Origin: Nymphaea colorata
Lineage: Eukaryota; Streptophyta; Magnoliopsida; Nymphaeales; Nymphaeaceae
Reading direction: 5' to 3'
Assembly (NCBI RefSeq): GCF_008831285.2
Contig: NC_045139.1
Span: forward strand, 13,622,354-13,686,353
DNA: 64,000 bases
The notes under the pieces are model-generated. The model made no database searches and was not told the DNA's origin. It saw nothing but the letters and a program-made list of their open reading frames with translations. Each line of letters opens with the position of its first letter. Positions within the stretch are counted from its first letter, which is position 1. The position numbers were made by a program, and so were the translations under genes. Shown in pieces: positions 12,401 to 24,873 of the stretch.

Positions 12401-15400
12401 TCCAGTCTTGTCACGTTCTGGTGACTAATGAAATGCTCAATGTGTGAATGCCCTGCCTTGCCATGATCGTGGTGGTTAATGAAATGTGCGGATTGAGTTT
12501 TTCATTTTTAGGCTCTACCTGTTTAAGTAAGAAGGAAGACATCTCTTTGGTTTCTTTTCATCTGTACTTTTTTCAATGCCTTCGCAGTTACGTAACAAAT
12601 GCAGTTACCTTTCTGCATTTTCTGACCATTCAAGTTGTTTAAATTGCAGTATGGTGTGCATTTTATGTGTATATTAAAATTTTTGTGCTAGTGCAATGTT
12701 GTATGACAATTTTGTGGTCATTTCCCAGTCCTTTTTCTTCTTTCCGGAAGAGGTTGGTTTAGAATTTCCAGAGTTTCAAGAAAACGACGTGTTTGCATTA
12801 ATTAATCATTTTTCGGTTTCTCAGAAATTTCTTATAAAATAATAGATCAATAATTTCTGAGGGGGATTGTCCATATTTGGTATGATGCTATTTCCAAGAA
12901 TCAGCTAAAGGTGGCTTGTCTGACCTGACCTGGCTGAGTCTTCTATAGTCTAGTTTCATTTCAGAGGGAAAGAAATCTAAACACAAAAATATTGCTATTT
13001 AGAATATATCCTGAGATTTTCTGATAATAATTTTTTTATGGTTATGTATGGCTGAAACTGGCATGCATCAGATGCTCCAGTTGATCTGTCTAGCCTTTCA
13101 TGGGGCCTGATATCATCTCATATATTTTAAGATGTTACCTCATGATAAATTAATCCTGAAATGCATTTTTGTTGTTGATAGAGCTACTAAGCATGGTTAT
13201 CAGTATCTGCAATATTTTGAAGATGCTGCAACGAGATCACAATCTGATGTTACTGATTGGAAATATCACAATAACACAAAATTTATCTGAAATTTCTTCT
13301 GGAGTTTTTTTTTCACACATTTTAACTGTAGTTTTGTCCTTTCTTATGTATTTTATATTTTGAAAAACTTTCTAATGATTTTTTTGGAGGTTCTTGCAAT
13401 TATTGCATATTTTATTGACAAATTATGTAATTTCAAGTTTTTGAAGATTTCTCTGAGAAAACCATGTTTGAGAAGAAGCTTTAAGGGAGCCTTCCTGAGA
13501 AATTGTTGGAAATGCCATCTGTGACTATGCTATTAAGATAGCTTACTATACTGATCAACTGTTCAATATGTCAGTTCCCTGTTAGCAAGCATGCACTTTT
13601 CATGCCATTGCCTCTAAGAAGTTCCTAGAGGGTGTTTTTATGGAAAAGCAACTCAAGTTTTTGTTTAGCTTACAGTCCACATGGATTTGGATATGGGGGG
13701 TTTTTTGCTGCTTGAGTAGTAATTCACAGTCTAACTGGAGCTTATAGAAGCGTGGTTTGAGTCTGTAGCATCTTTACCAATTTCGCCATATGATTGAAAA
13801 TGAGCTCTGGTGTGAAGAGCTTCTTTCTGAGTCATGACTCCTGACCATTTCTGTGGAGGGTTGGGTTGCCTTCTTGATTGCCATTATTGGCTGTTATGGC
13901 CTACTTGGAATACTTGTTTTTTGTGGGGGAAGAATTTTCTCCTACAGTGTGGTTGATTGTAAGTGCCTCCGCACTCTCCATATGGATTGCCTACTCAAGA
14001 AACTGGATTATGCTGAAGTTGTGCCTGACCTCTGACCTGAAATACAGGCTTATCTCCTGATGAGGTTAGAGTGATAGGGACCTTTCTCGAAAGTTGAAGA
14101 GAAATTTTTTCCAAAGACCTCGGTCGTCAAAATCACGCCTACGTTCCAAGCGCCCACCTTTTTGAGCAGTCCAAAAAAGTTGTACTTTTTTTTCCTAGTT
14201 TATTTTTCTACTTTTTTCTTGTTCATTTTTTTCTTCTGCCTTTATTTATTGTTGTTTTTCTCCTTATCCTCCTCGTTCCTCTTCTCCTTCTCTTTTTTCC
14301 CCCATATACTGTTCTTGACCTACCTAGATGCAGGTTAGGCCTTTTTGGAGAGCCATCACGAGGCCCTCCTAAGCTTCCATCTGCTTGGTTGCGTGAATGG
14401 AAAAAATGGTCCAATTTGAAGCACCTTTGGTTTGAATAGTATGTACATTTTAGAACGACACAGATGAGCACATTTTAAAATATATTCTTGTTTGTTCTGA
14501 CATGTTCATCCATGGAAGCTAAAATTGAAAGCAAAAAAAGTTTAATTTGTGTGTGCTATTTCTTTAGAAAATATGTATCTAGAGCAAATTTTTCTAGGTA
14601 AGCACTTCTTGAGATATCACTTGCTAAAGGGATTTTGAGAGTGGTTCAATCATAAATGCGAGGATGGGTTTGCATACTTTTAAGATCCAATATATAGATG
14701 CAGCAGATTCTACTGTACGAGGAGAGGGACTTCCCATGACAGAAATGCCTGCCTGATTTCTGGATTTTAGATATCCCTGGTTTTTTTTTTCCCATTGGTT
14801 ATTGTCTTGCTGTTAATTGACCATCTGGATGTGCCATAAGACCAATTTATGTAAGTGGCTTACTGGAAGCCTTACCTGTTTTTTAGGGCTGCCTGCTCTA
14901 GGATACCATTCCTTTGGTCTTTTACTAGTTGAAGATGCAACATTTCTAAAAGGTTTAGAGTTTCAACTAAAGGCTGTCTGCCTACAAAACTTTCTGTTGT
15001 GATGATGGTATGCTTCAGTCTTTCGTAATTGAATAGACCATTAACAAGCCTCTGCCCAAAACACCCGTCGTCATGCATGAATGCGATGGTGGTGGTTTAA
15101 GTTTCCCTTGCTCATCTTTGGAAATATTGTGAGTATACAATAGGTACCTCTGTTCCCCATTCCTAACGGGCCCCCTTCGGACTTATGTGCTACTGGCCAT
15201 TGTTATACATGAACGCTTGGTTTATCATTTTGTTTGAGCTTTTTTCATTGTTAATCTTTGGGAAAATATGGTGGTTGGTTTTATTTTGCTGTTTGAGATT
15301 GCACTGATGCTGAATGCTGACTTCTCCTCGCTGCAGTCTCTTCTCTGCGATCCAAATCCTAATTCACCAGCAAACTCAGAAGCGGCTCGCATGTTCAGTG

Positions 15401-15465
15401 AGAACAAACGTGAATACAACAGAAGAGTGCGTGAAATCGTTGAGCAGAGCTGGACAGCCGATTAA
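9486..15465 (+). CDS. UBC2: RAD6/UBC2-type ubiquitin-conjugating enzyme E2
   Basis: E2 enzyme of the RAD6 class, which in plants and yeast monoubiquitinates histone H2B with a HUB/BRE1 E3 and acts in DNA-damage tolerance. Five exons (9486-9610, 9717-9742, 11991-12080, 12196-12284, 15337-15465) join in frame to 152 aa, the same length as Arabidopsis UBC2. It starts [20 protein letters not shown] and ends [10 protein letters not shown]. The catalytic cysteine is Cys88 in [11 protein letters not shown], with HPN upstream and the E2 fold motif PPTVRF. Exon 2 is only 26 bp (PDDTPWDG). Intron 2 (2.2 kb) and intron 4 (3.05 kb) are long and AT-rich. Near-identity to the Arabidopsis protein as remembered suggests strong purifying selection and a functional gene. 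Confidence 0.97.
11340..11450. repeat. CCTAGGCG-type GC-rich insert in UBC2 intron 2
   Basis: In an AT-rich intron, this patch repeats TAGGC/GCCTA motifs in both orientations (CTAGGCACG, TAGGTGCC, TTAGGCGACACCTAGGC). Such CCTAGGCG-rich patches are common in plant introns as remnants of small DNA transposons. No terminal inverted repeat or target duplication could be defined. Confidence 0.4.
12388..12490. repeat. Diverged short tandem duplication in UBC2 intron 4
   Basis: Two diverged copies, near 12388 and 12437, share TTCAATG/CTCAATGTGTGAAT..CCTTG and TAATGAAATG. It is non-coding. Confidence 0.5.
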
Positions 15466-16209
15466 AGACAGTCATTCATAATAAAAAGAAATGGGAGTGT
15501 CTAGATTCAAAATGGGTTCATTTTGAACTTTGTCGAATGACTACTACTCTGTACCTCTCTCGCTCTCCAGTTTTCTTAGTATTTTGGTTGTGTATAGTAG
15601 TGTCGCAGTCGATTTCTGGCTTGTAACTCCTTAGCTTGAATTTGCTGAGAATGGATGACACTATTTCTCCTGTTGGCATGATAAAAAATGTGTGCTTATC
15701 ACTATTCGGCAGTTGTTTGGACGCATGAAATTGTGTATATTAATGGATGCAATGCACATTGGGCGCCTGTTTTACTGATTTGATTGACCAGGAATAAAGG
15801 CTTCTTCCAGGTCTTCTTTTTGGTGTTCTGGATGCAAATGCATAGTGGGCGCCTGTTTGATTGATTTGGCTGACCAGGATTATGGGCTCCAGCTATGTCT
15901 TCCGTTTCTCAGAACTTCCGTCAGAGTTGGTAATTGGATTTCAGACGCGGGACGCTGTTATTTCCACCAAATGGTCAAGAAGGGCTCTTGATGAATAAAT
16001 TATAAGCTATCTTTATTATGAATCGCTACCATTTCTGAAGTTGGTAATTGTCATTGAATGACCTTGTACAATATGTACATTGAATTACAGACTATACCAT
16101 GCATGAACGAATCTGAAATGAATGGTAATGGTAGGGAGATCTTTCAAGAATGTCAAGTCTGTGTATGCTAACATCGCCAGAAGAACAAAAATAATGTCAT
16201 CTGAAAGAT
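15466..16209. other. Convergent 3' spacer UBC2 / NOL
   Basis: 3' UTRs of two convergent genes. A diverged direct duplication of about 87 bp starts near 15744 and 15831 (both contain GGGCGCCTGTTT and TGACCAGGA). No other gene is seen. Confidence 0.55.
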
Positions 16210-19200
16210 TCAATCTTCAAGCATATATCTGTTTCTCCTCGCTCCAAAAGCAATTCTCTGTATCAAATTTGGTAAGTACCGTCACTGTTCCGTCAAGGAG
16301 AAAAGCTAAAGCTGAAACACATTTTTGCTTGGAACTGGAAACTAACCGAAAATATCTGGGAGTAAGCCTTCAGCCCAGTCAAGAAACGAATATATGTAGG
16401 TCTTGTTGAACCATTAAGAGGCACTGCTCTAATGCAAGGAACAAGGTATTCAGCAACCTGCAGGAAGAATAAAGTGCCACACTAATGATTTAGCAATATT
16501 GGTAAAAGCGCGCCATCAAAAGTTCATTTGAGATGACCTCTCCTGATGCAATAGAAAAAGGAAAACCTTCAAACCATCATCAAATCGAACATAAGTGAGA
16601 AACAAACACCCAAAATATCTACCAGGGATCTGGTTAGTTAGCTGAAGGGCCATTTGGTAATGAGAATGACAACAAATTGTTCCATTAATCTGCCCTAAAA
16701 GGTTATGGCAATTCGTAGAAGATTATGTTTCAGCATTCGATGGATCGATGAATTGCCAACAGTTTTTTAGTATATCTATTGTCAAATGATCCATGAGGGT
16801 ATCGATGTGGTCATGATCAGGAACTTGCGAATATTGGGCATTAGATGTTGAAGTCAGTCAAGAAATACACAAAAAATAGTCTCCGATGCTAAACATCGAC
16901 CTTCTCCATAGTAATATATCAGCAACATTGCTCGTCAAGAGAGAAGCATCCGCTCTGCTAAGACGGAAGTGTGGCTCTAGTGTTATCCGATCTTCCTCTA
17001 GCAGAAGGAAAGACCAAGATGATAAGCTCACACAAGATATCTGGCTTATTTAGGAGCTATTTGTCAGGACGCTGAAGCTAACATCAACGTGTACAGCTGA
17101 AGATAGAGAAATTGGAAATCATCCGAAGCGTGCTTTTGTTATGAAAAAAAACAGCGGGTGTGAGGTTCTATATGCGGGAACTTCCTGCACAGAAAGGAGC
17201 ATCCGTGCCCTCAAATTAGCATCTAGATGCTAGAGTGATGGATAGATCATCATTGCATCTAACAGCCCTTTCTAGAGGATCAAATTCAATAAAAATATGA
17301 AAGGGAGTGAACAACTGAATCATCTTCCACCATTCGCAAATGGCTGCTATAAATGATGCCGAATTCAATAGGCTGAGCTGGCCAGCATCGTACATAATAT
17401 TTTGTTTTCGCTGCCTTTTGGAGAGTCTATGGTCTGGAATAACCACCCGTGGAGTGGTTCGGCAGACCTATTGTTGGCAGCTTTTGCAAGTATATTTGAT
17501 TAGTATGGGACTGGACTCCTCCCAACAAGATGGCATCGAAATAAACTTTGTATCTTATCAGTGTCCTTCCAAACACTATGTGGTAACAAAAAATGAAACA
17601 AAATGATGGAAAAGAATGAAAAAAAAAGAGCAAAATGGTAGAAGACTAGAAAAAATAAGATTCACATACCACATCTGCAGGCTCAGCAAGGACATTAATG
17701 AAAAATTTTGCCTGCAATATGAGAAAAAACATTCCTACTAAATATTTAGCAGAAACCAGAATGAATAGAATTTTCAATTAAAGTAAAGAATGGTTCTAAT
17801 CTCACCTGCTTTGTAAGAGCCCCTGACATCAAAAGGTCAGTTGTGACCATCCCAGGCTGAATTGTCATAGATGAACAGTTAGCAAAAATATGAGCTGTAG
17901 AAAGTTCTCTAAAGAAGGGTCATACAAAGTTCTCTATAAAGAAGAATCAGACATACCGATAAGTTATGCACCATAACGTTATTAATCTCATGCATTCGTA
18001 GCTCAGCCTGAAACACATACATCAATCCAATAAAAAATGAAACATGGAGAAACTCACTTTTTGAGATATATTGCCACCATTATTTAATGACTGCCAAATC
18101 AAGAGTTATCTAGTTCTCAAGATTATTTCAATGAAAGCTGTATAAGGTACACTAGTTTCTATATTATTGTTTGTTTACCATGCAACCTCTAAGTGCATGA
18201 GTATGACAGCAGGGAGAAAAAGAGAGATTTGATGATCCAAATGAGCCCTTTATGAGAAAAAAAAGGCATTATATCTGCAACCATTGAAGAGGTACTAGAA
18301 AGAAAACAGGAAAATTAGGTATGAAAAAACAATCGTACAGGAAAGGGTTCATCGAGGATAGTATGACAGCAGGGAGAAAAAGAGAGATTTGATGATCCAA
18401 ATGAGCCCTTTATGAAAAATGAAAGGCATTATATCTGCAACTATTGAAGAGGTACTAGAAAGAAAACAGGAAAATTAGGTATGAAAAACCAATCGTACAG
18501 GAAAGGGTTCAATGAGGATCAAAGCAGAGACATAAAACTTGGACACAGACAATAAACAAAGAAATGATTTGTCCATACACAATCTTAAACATGCTTGTCC
18601 TCAACAACAATAAATATATACCTGTAAGGACTTCGTCAGGTGCACCACACTACGTTTTGTAGCCCCATATGCAGCAAAACTAGCAAAGCAAGCCAATTCT
18701 CTATATTAATAACATGCAAGCAAACAAAATAATGCATGGATCAAATAAAAGAACAGCTGTAATCAATTCATAGAGTTAATCAACAAATAATAAGAGTAAC
18801 TTGATAAACCTAGTTGTCACCTTTTTGATAAATGAAATGAGCACTAAAAAAAGCAGCAGGATGAGCATTTACTTCCAGTACTAAATGATAGTTGCCTAAT
18901 TACTCCTTTTCTTCTGTTTGTTATGGAATTTGTGGCATCGTCTAGAAATATTGACAAGCTAAGTGCACCGCTACCACAGCCAAGATTCCTGGTTTGTTCA
19001 ACAACGAAGTGAGAATCCTAATTACTCCTTTTCTTCTGTTTGTTATGGAATTAGTGGCATCTTCTAGAAATATTGACAAGATAAGTAGCACTGCTACCAT
19101 AGCCAAGATTCCTGGTTTGTTCAACAACGAAGTGAGAATCCCGATTTACTATACCGAGGAGTTGGCCTTCCATCTGAACCAGCACCATCGATGTTGAAAA

Positions 19201-21908
19201 CATGACCTCCACGTGGTTGGCTCGCCATCATTTTGATTGCCTACAATCATTGAACCTCAACATTCCAAACATGGAAGGAAAATCAATTCAGGATATGTGA
19301 GTAAGAAAATTTTACCTCTCTGCAGCAGAGCATCAAACCAAGTGTATTTGTAGTAACAACCTCCCTATGAAAAAAAGTTATGATTAGCTACATTTATTGT
19401 TTAAAATACAATATTACCCTTCAGTAGAATAATTAAACGCTGTTATGGGAACATTTACATGAGATCTTCATCAGATGTCTCTGTCAATGGTTTGTAGCTG
19501 TATGCATTGGATCCAGCATTGTTTATCTGCTTTATTACAACATCACCACATCAGGACCAATTTAGGGTTATGCCTATCCATAAAAAAATAATAATAATAA
19601 TAATAAAGTAGCTTTTATCAAAATACACACTCAGAACAACCAGGAATACAGGCAAGCACACAGTTTTCATCATCATATTGCCAACTTAGAATATAATAAC
19701 CACAAAGAATAATAATTAGAAACTGAATCCTACGCAGTACGGGCATGTCATGTAAGACCAAGGTATGACAGAGACTCACAGAGAGGGATTTTCTCTCTCA
19801 TATCATATTAAATCTACTAGCTATCAGCAACAGGTGAACCTTATTATGGTTTTAATCCAAACAACGATCGTTTCAAAATCTCACTCAGGTGCATCTATGT
19901 ATGTTGACATAGACTCCATGAATTACAACAAGAACTATATAATTGAGGTTAGGCAGACTCTAACCAAATTACAAAAAGATCAAGTTATCATGGAAGTGAT
20001 ATGGCACATATGGATCAGCAAACTATTCCAGCAGTATGCTTCCATGCCTGAATACAAAGAGAGAAACCTAGCTTCACTAAATTATGTCCAACTTTATAGA
20101 ACTAGCAAGACAGCAAAACCAGGAAGCACCTTCTGAGGGAGAATGAGAGGAAAATGTTGCCCATGTTATAAGATAGGAACTCACTCCTCAACTAGTCCAT
20201 TAGTTCTTCCCAATTTCTCTTACTGACAACTCAAGTTTGACTTGCTGATTCGAAGAATTTTATAACAGATACAAGCCGAAGCGTGATGCAAGCTTAACCG
20301 TTGAACACAGAGAAAATGAACGTGACAGACTAATCAAAAGGCAGACGATCAGTAAATCTTATTGAGATCTTTCTATATTTATCGATGCAGATCAAAAGAG
20401 AAAATATGGTTATTTACTGCTATATGCTACCATGGTTCTCGCGACAAAATGTTTCATCTTCTATTCTATAATTGCTCAAAACTAAGATGTGTATATATAT
20501 AGTCGATCAATTTTGTGGGAAAAAGGAACTGCAAAAAGGTCCATACATACCCATACATCTATGTGGTTGAGTTTTTCTTGTGCAAAAGAAACTAATGCCT
20601 TGACATCACCTCCCTCTCTAACATCACAAACTGTACCCTAAAATATCAAAATACAAGTATTCAAAAGTCCAAACTTATATTTCGTCTAAAGGAGACCTTA
20701 AAGAGGAAAAAGAAACTGAATGGGTACCCACACATGCTGTCCGAACTCCTCTCTCAAATTCCGGACTGCCGATTCAACACGTTCTTCTGCAGGTTCAATT
20801 TTTAGTTGTGAAGCCACTTGAGCTAGTTTCCATTCTGTTACAGCGTGAAAGATGTACACTGATAGCTTGTGGTTAAGGTTAGAGAAAGAATCCATACCTG
20901 ATCTGGAGCATATTATGATGTTGTCACCAGCTTTCAGAAATTCTTTAGCAAGAGCATACCCGATTCCTACGTGAAAGCCATGAAACAATTTCAACGAGTG
21001 ATTTCCAATAGTACTGACTTCGTCCGATGGGCAACAGAAACTTGTTACATCTAATGGGCTGATCAATAATAAACAACCCATGTCATTTACACAGAATTGC
21101 CACTTGGTTCATCATGAGCTCCCAAGTTGCATGAGTTATAGTGATAACATAGAAACCACTTTTAATCTACTAATACTATGTTCATCATGAGCTCCCAAGC
21201 TGCATGAGTTGGTGACAAAATAGAGACCACTTTCTATTCTCAATGCTATTTATATAGAAGGCCAACTTAGTCGACGATGAGCTCCCAAGTCGCATGAGTT
21301 GTAGAGACGAAATAGAGACCACCTTCTCGGCTCAATGCTATTTACCACTTTCTTCTCAAATACTTAAGTTTTCAACCACCAGGTTCCCGCATATATGATG
21401 TACATGTTTCTTGTTTTGCTTTGGCAGAAAACAGGTTGCGGATCTTCAAATCAGGTTGCACAAACTAGATTCCAGAAATATTTTTGAACAGTAACCTTGT
21501 TGAAATAAAATAATTTCATACTTTGATCGGAATATGAGACACGAATTAAGCAGAAGATTAGAAAAAATAAACACCATTGAAGTAACCCTTAGTTCTCCAT
21601 TTTTTACCTCTTCCACCGAGAAGCTAAAGGCTGCTTTGGAGCAAAAAGTTACCTTTAGATGAACCGGTGATCAGCACATTGTAGGGAGGAACCATTGGTT
21701 CCCTCGTTCCCGATTCTGCCCTCACGTTCCTCCGTGATCCTAATTCTTCGATTTTAGGACGGTTTTCAACGGGGAAAAATCCGCTACACCCGCGGAGGTG
21801 ACGGTTGATCGAAGGGTTTGGGAGCACCGAGACCAACTGCAGCCGATCTGGCTTGAAATTGGGAGGAGAAACGAAGGGGGAGAGAGTCGGTAAATGGAGG
21901 GAAGCCAT
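16210..21908 (-). CDS. NOL: Chlorophyll b reductase NOL (NYC1-like), plastid SDR
   Basis: Short-chain dehydrogenase that reduces chlorophyll b to 7-hydroxymethyl chlorophyll a with NADPH, working with NYC1 in light-harvesting complex breakdown at the thylakoid. Thirteen exons, all with GT-AG introns: 21908-21653, 20966-20898, 20786-20728, 20637-20551, 19526-19459, 19364-19316, 19240-19155, 18679-18622, 18007-17957, 17856-17806, 17711-17670, 16457-16347, 16257-16210. They give 344 aa; Arabidopsis NOL is about 348. The first about 65 residues, from MASLHLP, are Ser/Pro/Arg-rich and look like a chloroplast transit peptide. The cofactor motif ITGSSKGIG spans the exon 1/2 join (about 81-88). NNAG (about 159-162) and the catalytic Tyr229-x3-Lys233 (YGATK) are intact. 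PGMVTTDLL follows, and the C-terminus is RIAFGARRNRYMLED. An earlier in-frame ATG at 21998 is less likely because 21908 begins the transit-like sequence. No lesion was seen. Confidence 0.95.
18201..18519. repeat. 160-bp tandem duplication in a NOL intron
   Basis: Direct copies 18201-18360 and 18361-about 18519, both starting GTATGACAGCAGGGAG, nearly identical with a few substitutions and a small A-run difference. They lie in the intron between exons 8 and 9, so they do not touch coding sequence. Confidence 0.9.
18895..19139. repeat. 122-bp tandem duplication in a NOL intron
   Basis: Copies begin at 18895 and 19017 (CCTAATTACTCC) and end near 19139, about 16 bp from exon 7. They differ at a handful of sites. 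They contain short inverted segments around CCAAGATTCCTGG. Confidence 0.85.
21108..21345. repeat. Three diverged tandem copies in NOL intron 1
   Basis: Units starting near 21109, 21182 and 21271 share GAGCTCCCAAG..GCATGAGTT, then AGA(G/A)ACCAC. Unit lengths differ (about 73 and 89 bp), so this is an old, decayed array in the first intron. Confidence 0.75.
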
Positions 21909-24668
21909 CGTAGTTGCAGAATTCGGAAGCGATAACGCTAGCGCCAAAACCAATATATAGCGGCCATTTAATTCCTTAAAATCCAGAAGGCGTACCAATT
22001 TACGAGTTGTTCCCAGGATCGTGCTCGACTTTTCCGACTGTTGCCATTTGCGCCTTTCTTCTTCTCAAATATCAAAATTGATACCGACCAAGTGTGCTAA
22101 CTCGAAAAACTTAATCAAGTTTTATTTCTATCACTTTTTCTAAAATCGAAGTTTAGAGTTTTCGTTTATATAAATATGAGGCCAGAAGATAGGGCAGCAT
22201 CTTCCGCTGGCCTACTGTCTTTACCCCAGTTTGATGATACATGTTGTGGATTGCTTTGAATGTAAGCGGTTTGTGGTGGCTTCTAATTATGTAGTTGAAC
22301 ATGTGCAGTTTAAATGCGAAAGTTCTCTTTCGCTTAAGCGAGTTCTTGCAACAAAAGCAGTTCACCGTGAAACGCTGCTCCGGCAATCAGGTAAACCACT
22401 TTGTTAAGAGAAGTGGCTGGCCTGCGCATCGTTAAGAAGAATTCTGTGAAGAAATCGTTGAGAGCAACCGAAAGCTTGAAACATAGAGCAACAGTATCTT
22501 CGTTTCTCTCTTGTCGTTGTAAACCAAGAGTCGCCAAACACAAGGCGTGAGGGACGTTGGTTTGAAAACGCGGTTCCTCTCCCACAGCAATATGTGGCGC
22601 AAGATTCTTCTTCGCCTTTACGTGATGTTACGTTTCTCTCTCTTTTCGTGCCTTTGCTTTGAAAATGAGCGTTCCTTTTGGCCGGCAGATCTCATCAATT
22701 CTTCTTAGGTTAACTGTTTTCGTTATAGCCCGCTAGTCAGGTTGCCGGAAGATTTCGATGTACCACTACACTTTATTCTAATTTCAATGTGACGCTGTAT
22801 TTTATAGAGGAGTCTATATGTTAGGGAGTAGACGAAAGAATACTTAATCTATGGACTTAATGTGGAAGTGATGTGACATGTTTTTGCTAACGTGACAACA
22901 GATCCATAATCAAATTCATGGTTTATCAAATTAAGGATATTAAGCTATACATAAGATCCACGCTTAATATTCTTATTTTGTTTATTTGTATTGAGATCAT
23001 ATGAGATTTAAGATAGAAGGGAAAATGGTCTCATCTTAAATTCACGGTTCTCAAATCTCTGATCTAAGACTACCATATGCTCCCATCGCAAAAGCATTAC
23101 TCTTCCTATTTTAAGCTAATTACAATGACACAATACCTCAAACTAAACAAATAATCAAAACAAAGTGTTCGAAATTTTGTTGGCAATGCGGCCCTTGTTG
23201 TTTAGTCGATTTCTAAGGTTTTTTTCTAAAGGTGAACCGTTTTCAAAATAATTAAGAATTAGAATTCCTGTTGCATCAATTTACTCCGTCAAATGGATTA
23301 CTAGTGTGTTTATATATATATAACGAAAAGTGTGCAAAAGTAACCTCGGATATTCATTTAAGTTTCTTTATTCGCTTTTTGACATAAACGTGTGTATTTT
23401 GATGATTTTGAAAAAATCAATGACCCACGTTGCATCAATTTTGAAACATATGTAAATGTCATGCTTTTGCGCTCAAATGGCATAATCTAAAATATCATCT
23501 AAATGCTGCAAACATATACGTACGTATAAGGTTTGATTGAAATAATACTTTGGTTGTCTCGACACACATCCATTTGAATATATATATATATATATATAAG
23601 ATGAGGAGAAGACAAGAACCGGTCCAAAAACGACCTAATCATAGCTGTCATTGGTTTTTGGGTTAAACTATTTTGAAGGGAAAGGAGGTTGGGCCTGCAC
23701 GCTAATGAATGTACATTACCCTGATTCGGCCATTTTGTTCTCTTGTCAATTATTGAGCTTGGCTTGAACACGCTATCTGGCTCAAATTAATCACTTGATA
23801 TATTCCACATTTCTGTGCAGCGCCGTCTCCCTTCTCTAGGTTGCTGTTGCCTGTCCCTTTCCCTTGTGCCCCCCCTCCAACAAGATTCCGCCAGCGACAC
23901 TCAACTGTCGCACAATTCCGGTCAAATTCGCTAATCGAAGAGTGCACGCTGATTTGGATTTGGATCTTCGATCCCTCCCTCTTCTCTTCGTGTCAGACGG
24001 ACGGACGCTTCGCACATCAAAATTGTAAGATTTCTGACTTGATTCAACTTTAGATTCAGTCAATAGTCATAAGCTTAATGTAAAAACTTTTTACGATAAT
24101 GGCTGACGTTGGCTGCTTATCCTTTTCAGAAAAAATTACTGCTGTGTTGTGGTATATGATACGTTAGAAATACATGAACTTCGATTGGTTCTTTGCCATG
24201 TTGCAGGTTTAATTTACGTGGTCGTGTTTAGTTCATTTTGCAAGGAACCATGGCGTGTCGTGTCCTTTTCTTCAAGGTCCGAAGTCGGCTTCTCTCTCGA
24301 TTTCCTCTGGGCAGCGGGCAGAACCATCGGGCGGCAGGGCGATGGCTTGCACGGAACGTCGTCTGTCACTCTTGTATTCGTGGGCGGTGGTGATGATGGC
24401 CGGGGAGGGCGGGGCCCTTCCTCTCCATCAGGCGCCCTCTTTTTTCTCTCTCCCATTATCGGCCGTCCTCTGCTCATTATTAGGAGTTAGTGGCACGGAT
24501 TCCAGAGCAGCAGAGGCACACACATTGGAGGGGGGAGGGTGACGGTGAGGGAGTGGTGCGAAACTCCTCACGAGGAAGAAGCGTCTGCGCTCTTTCTGAG
24601 GGGCGTTACGCCTCTGCTGGTTTGTCCTGGGAATCCGTGATTCCAGGGAATTCTATCTGGGAAATTGG
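21909..24668. other. Divergent intergenic region NOL / CAT
   Basis: Contains the two divergent promoters and the CAT leader. It includes an (AT)n run near 23579-23598. Two minus-strand open frames (22334-22585 and 22153-22386) have no motif I recognise. A GC-rich stretch at about 23820-24660 probably belongs to the CAT 5' region. Confidence 0.5.
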
Positions 24669-24841
24669 ATGGGTCTTGCCGGCGAAGGGGGGCTTGATGT
24701 TGGAGGCGGCGGCGCATGGGAAAGGGGTTTCCGGAGTTTGATGCGGAGGAAGAAGGTCGATTCCGTATACGATAGATCGCAAGGGACTCAGTTGGCCAAA
24801 CATCTCTCTGTCGTTCAGCTCATTGCCATAGGTGAAGATGA

Positions 24842-24873
<32 letters not shown>

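Noticed and set aside
15737-15885. Mobile element in the UBC2/NOL spacer
   Set aside because: Only a diverged direct duplication is seen; no inverted ends or target duplication.
24149-24542. Frames of 95-113 codons before the CAT start
   Set aside because: GC-rich leader sequence; no homology recognised. They could contain short upstream frames, but nothing supports a separate gene.
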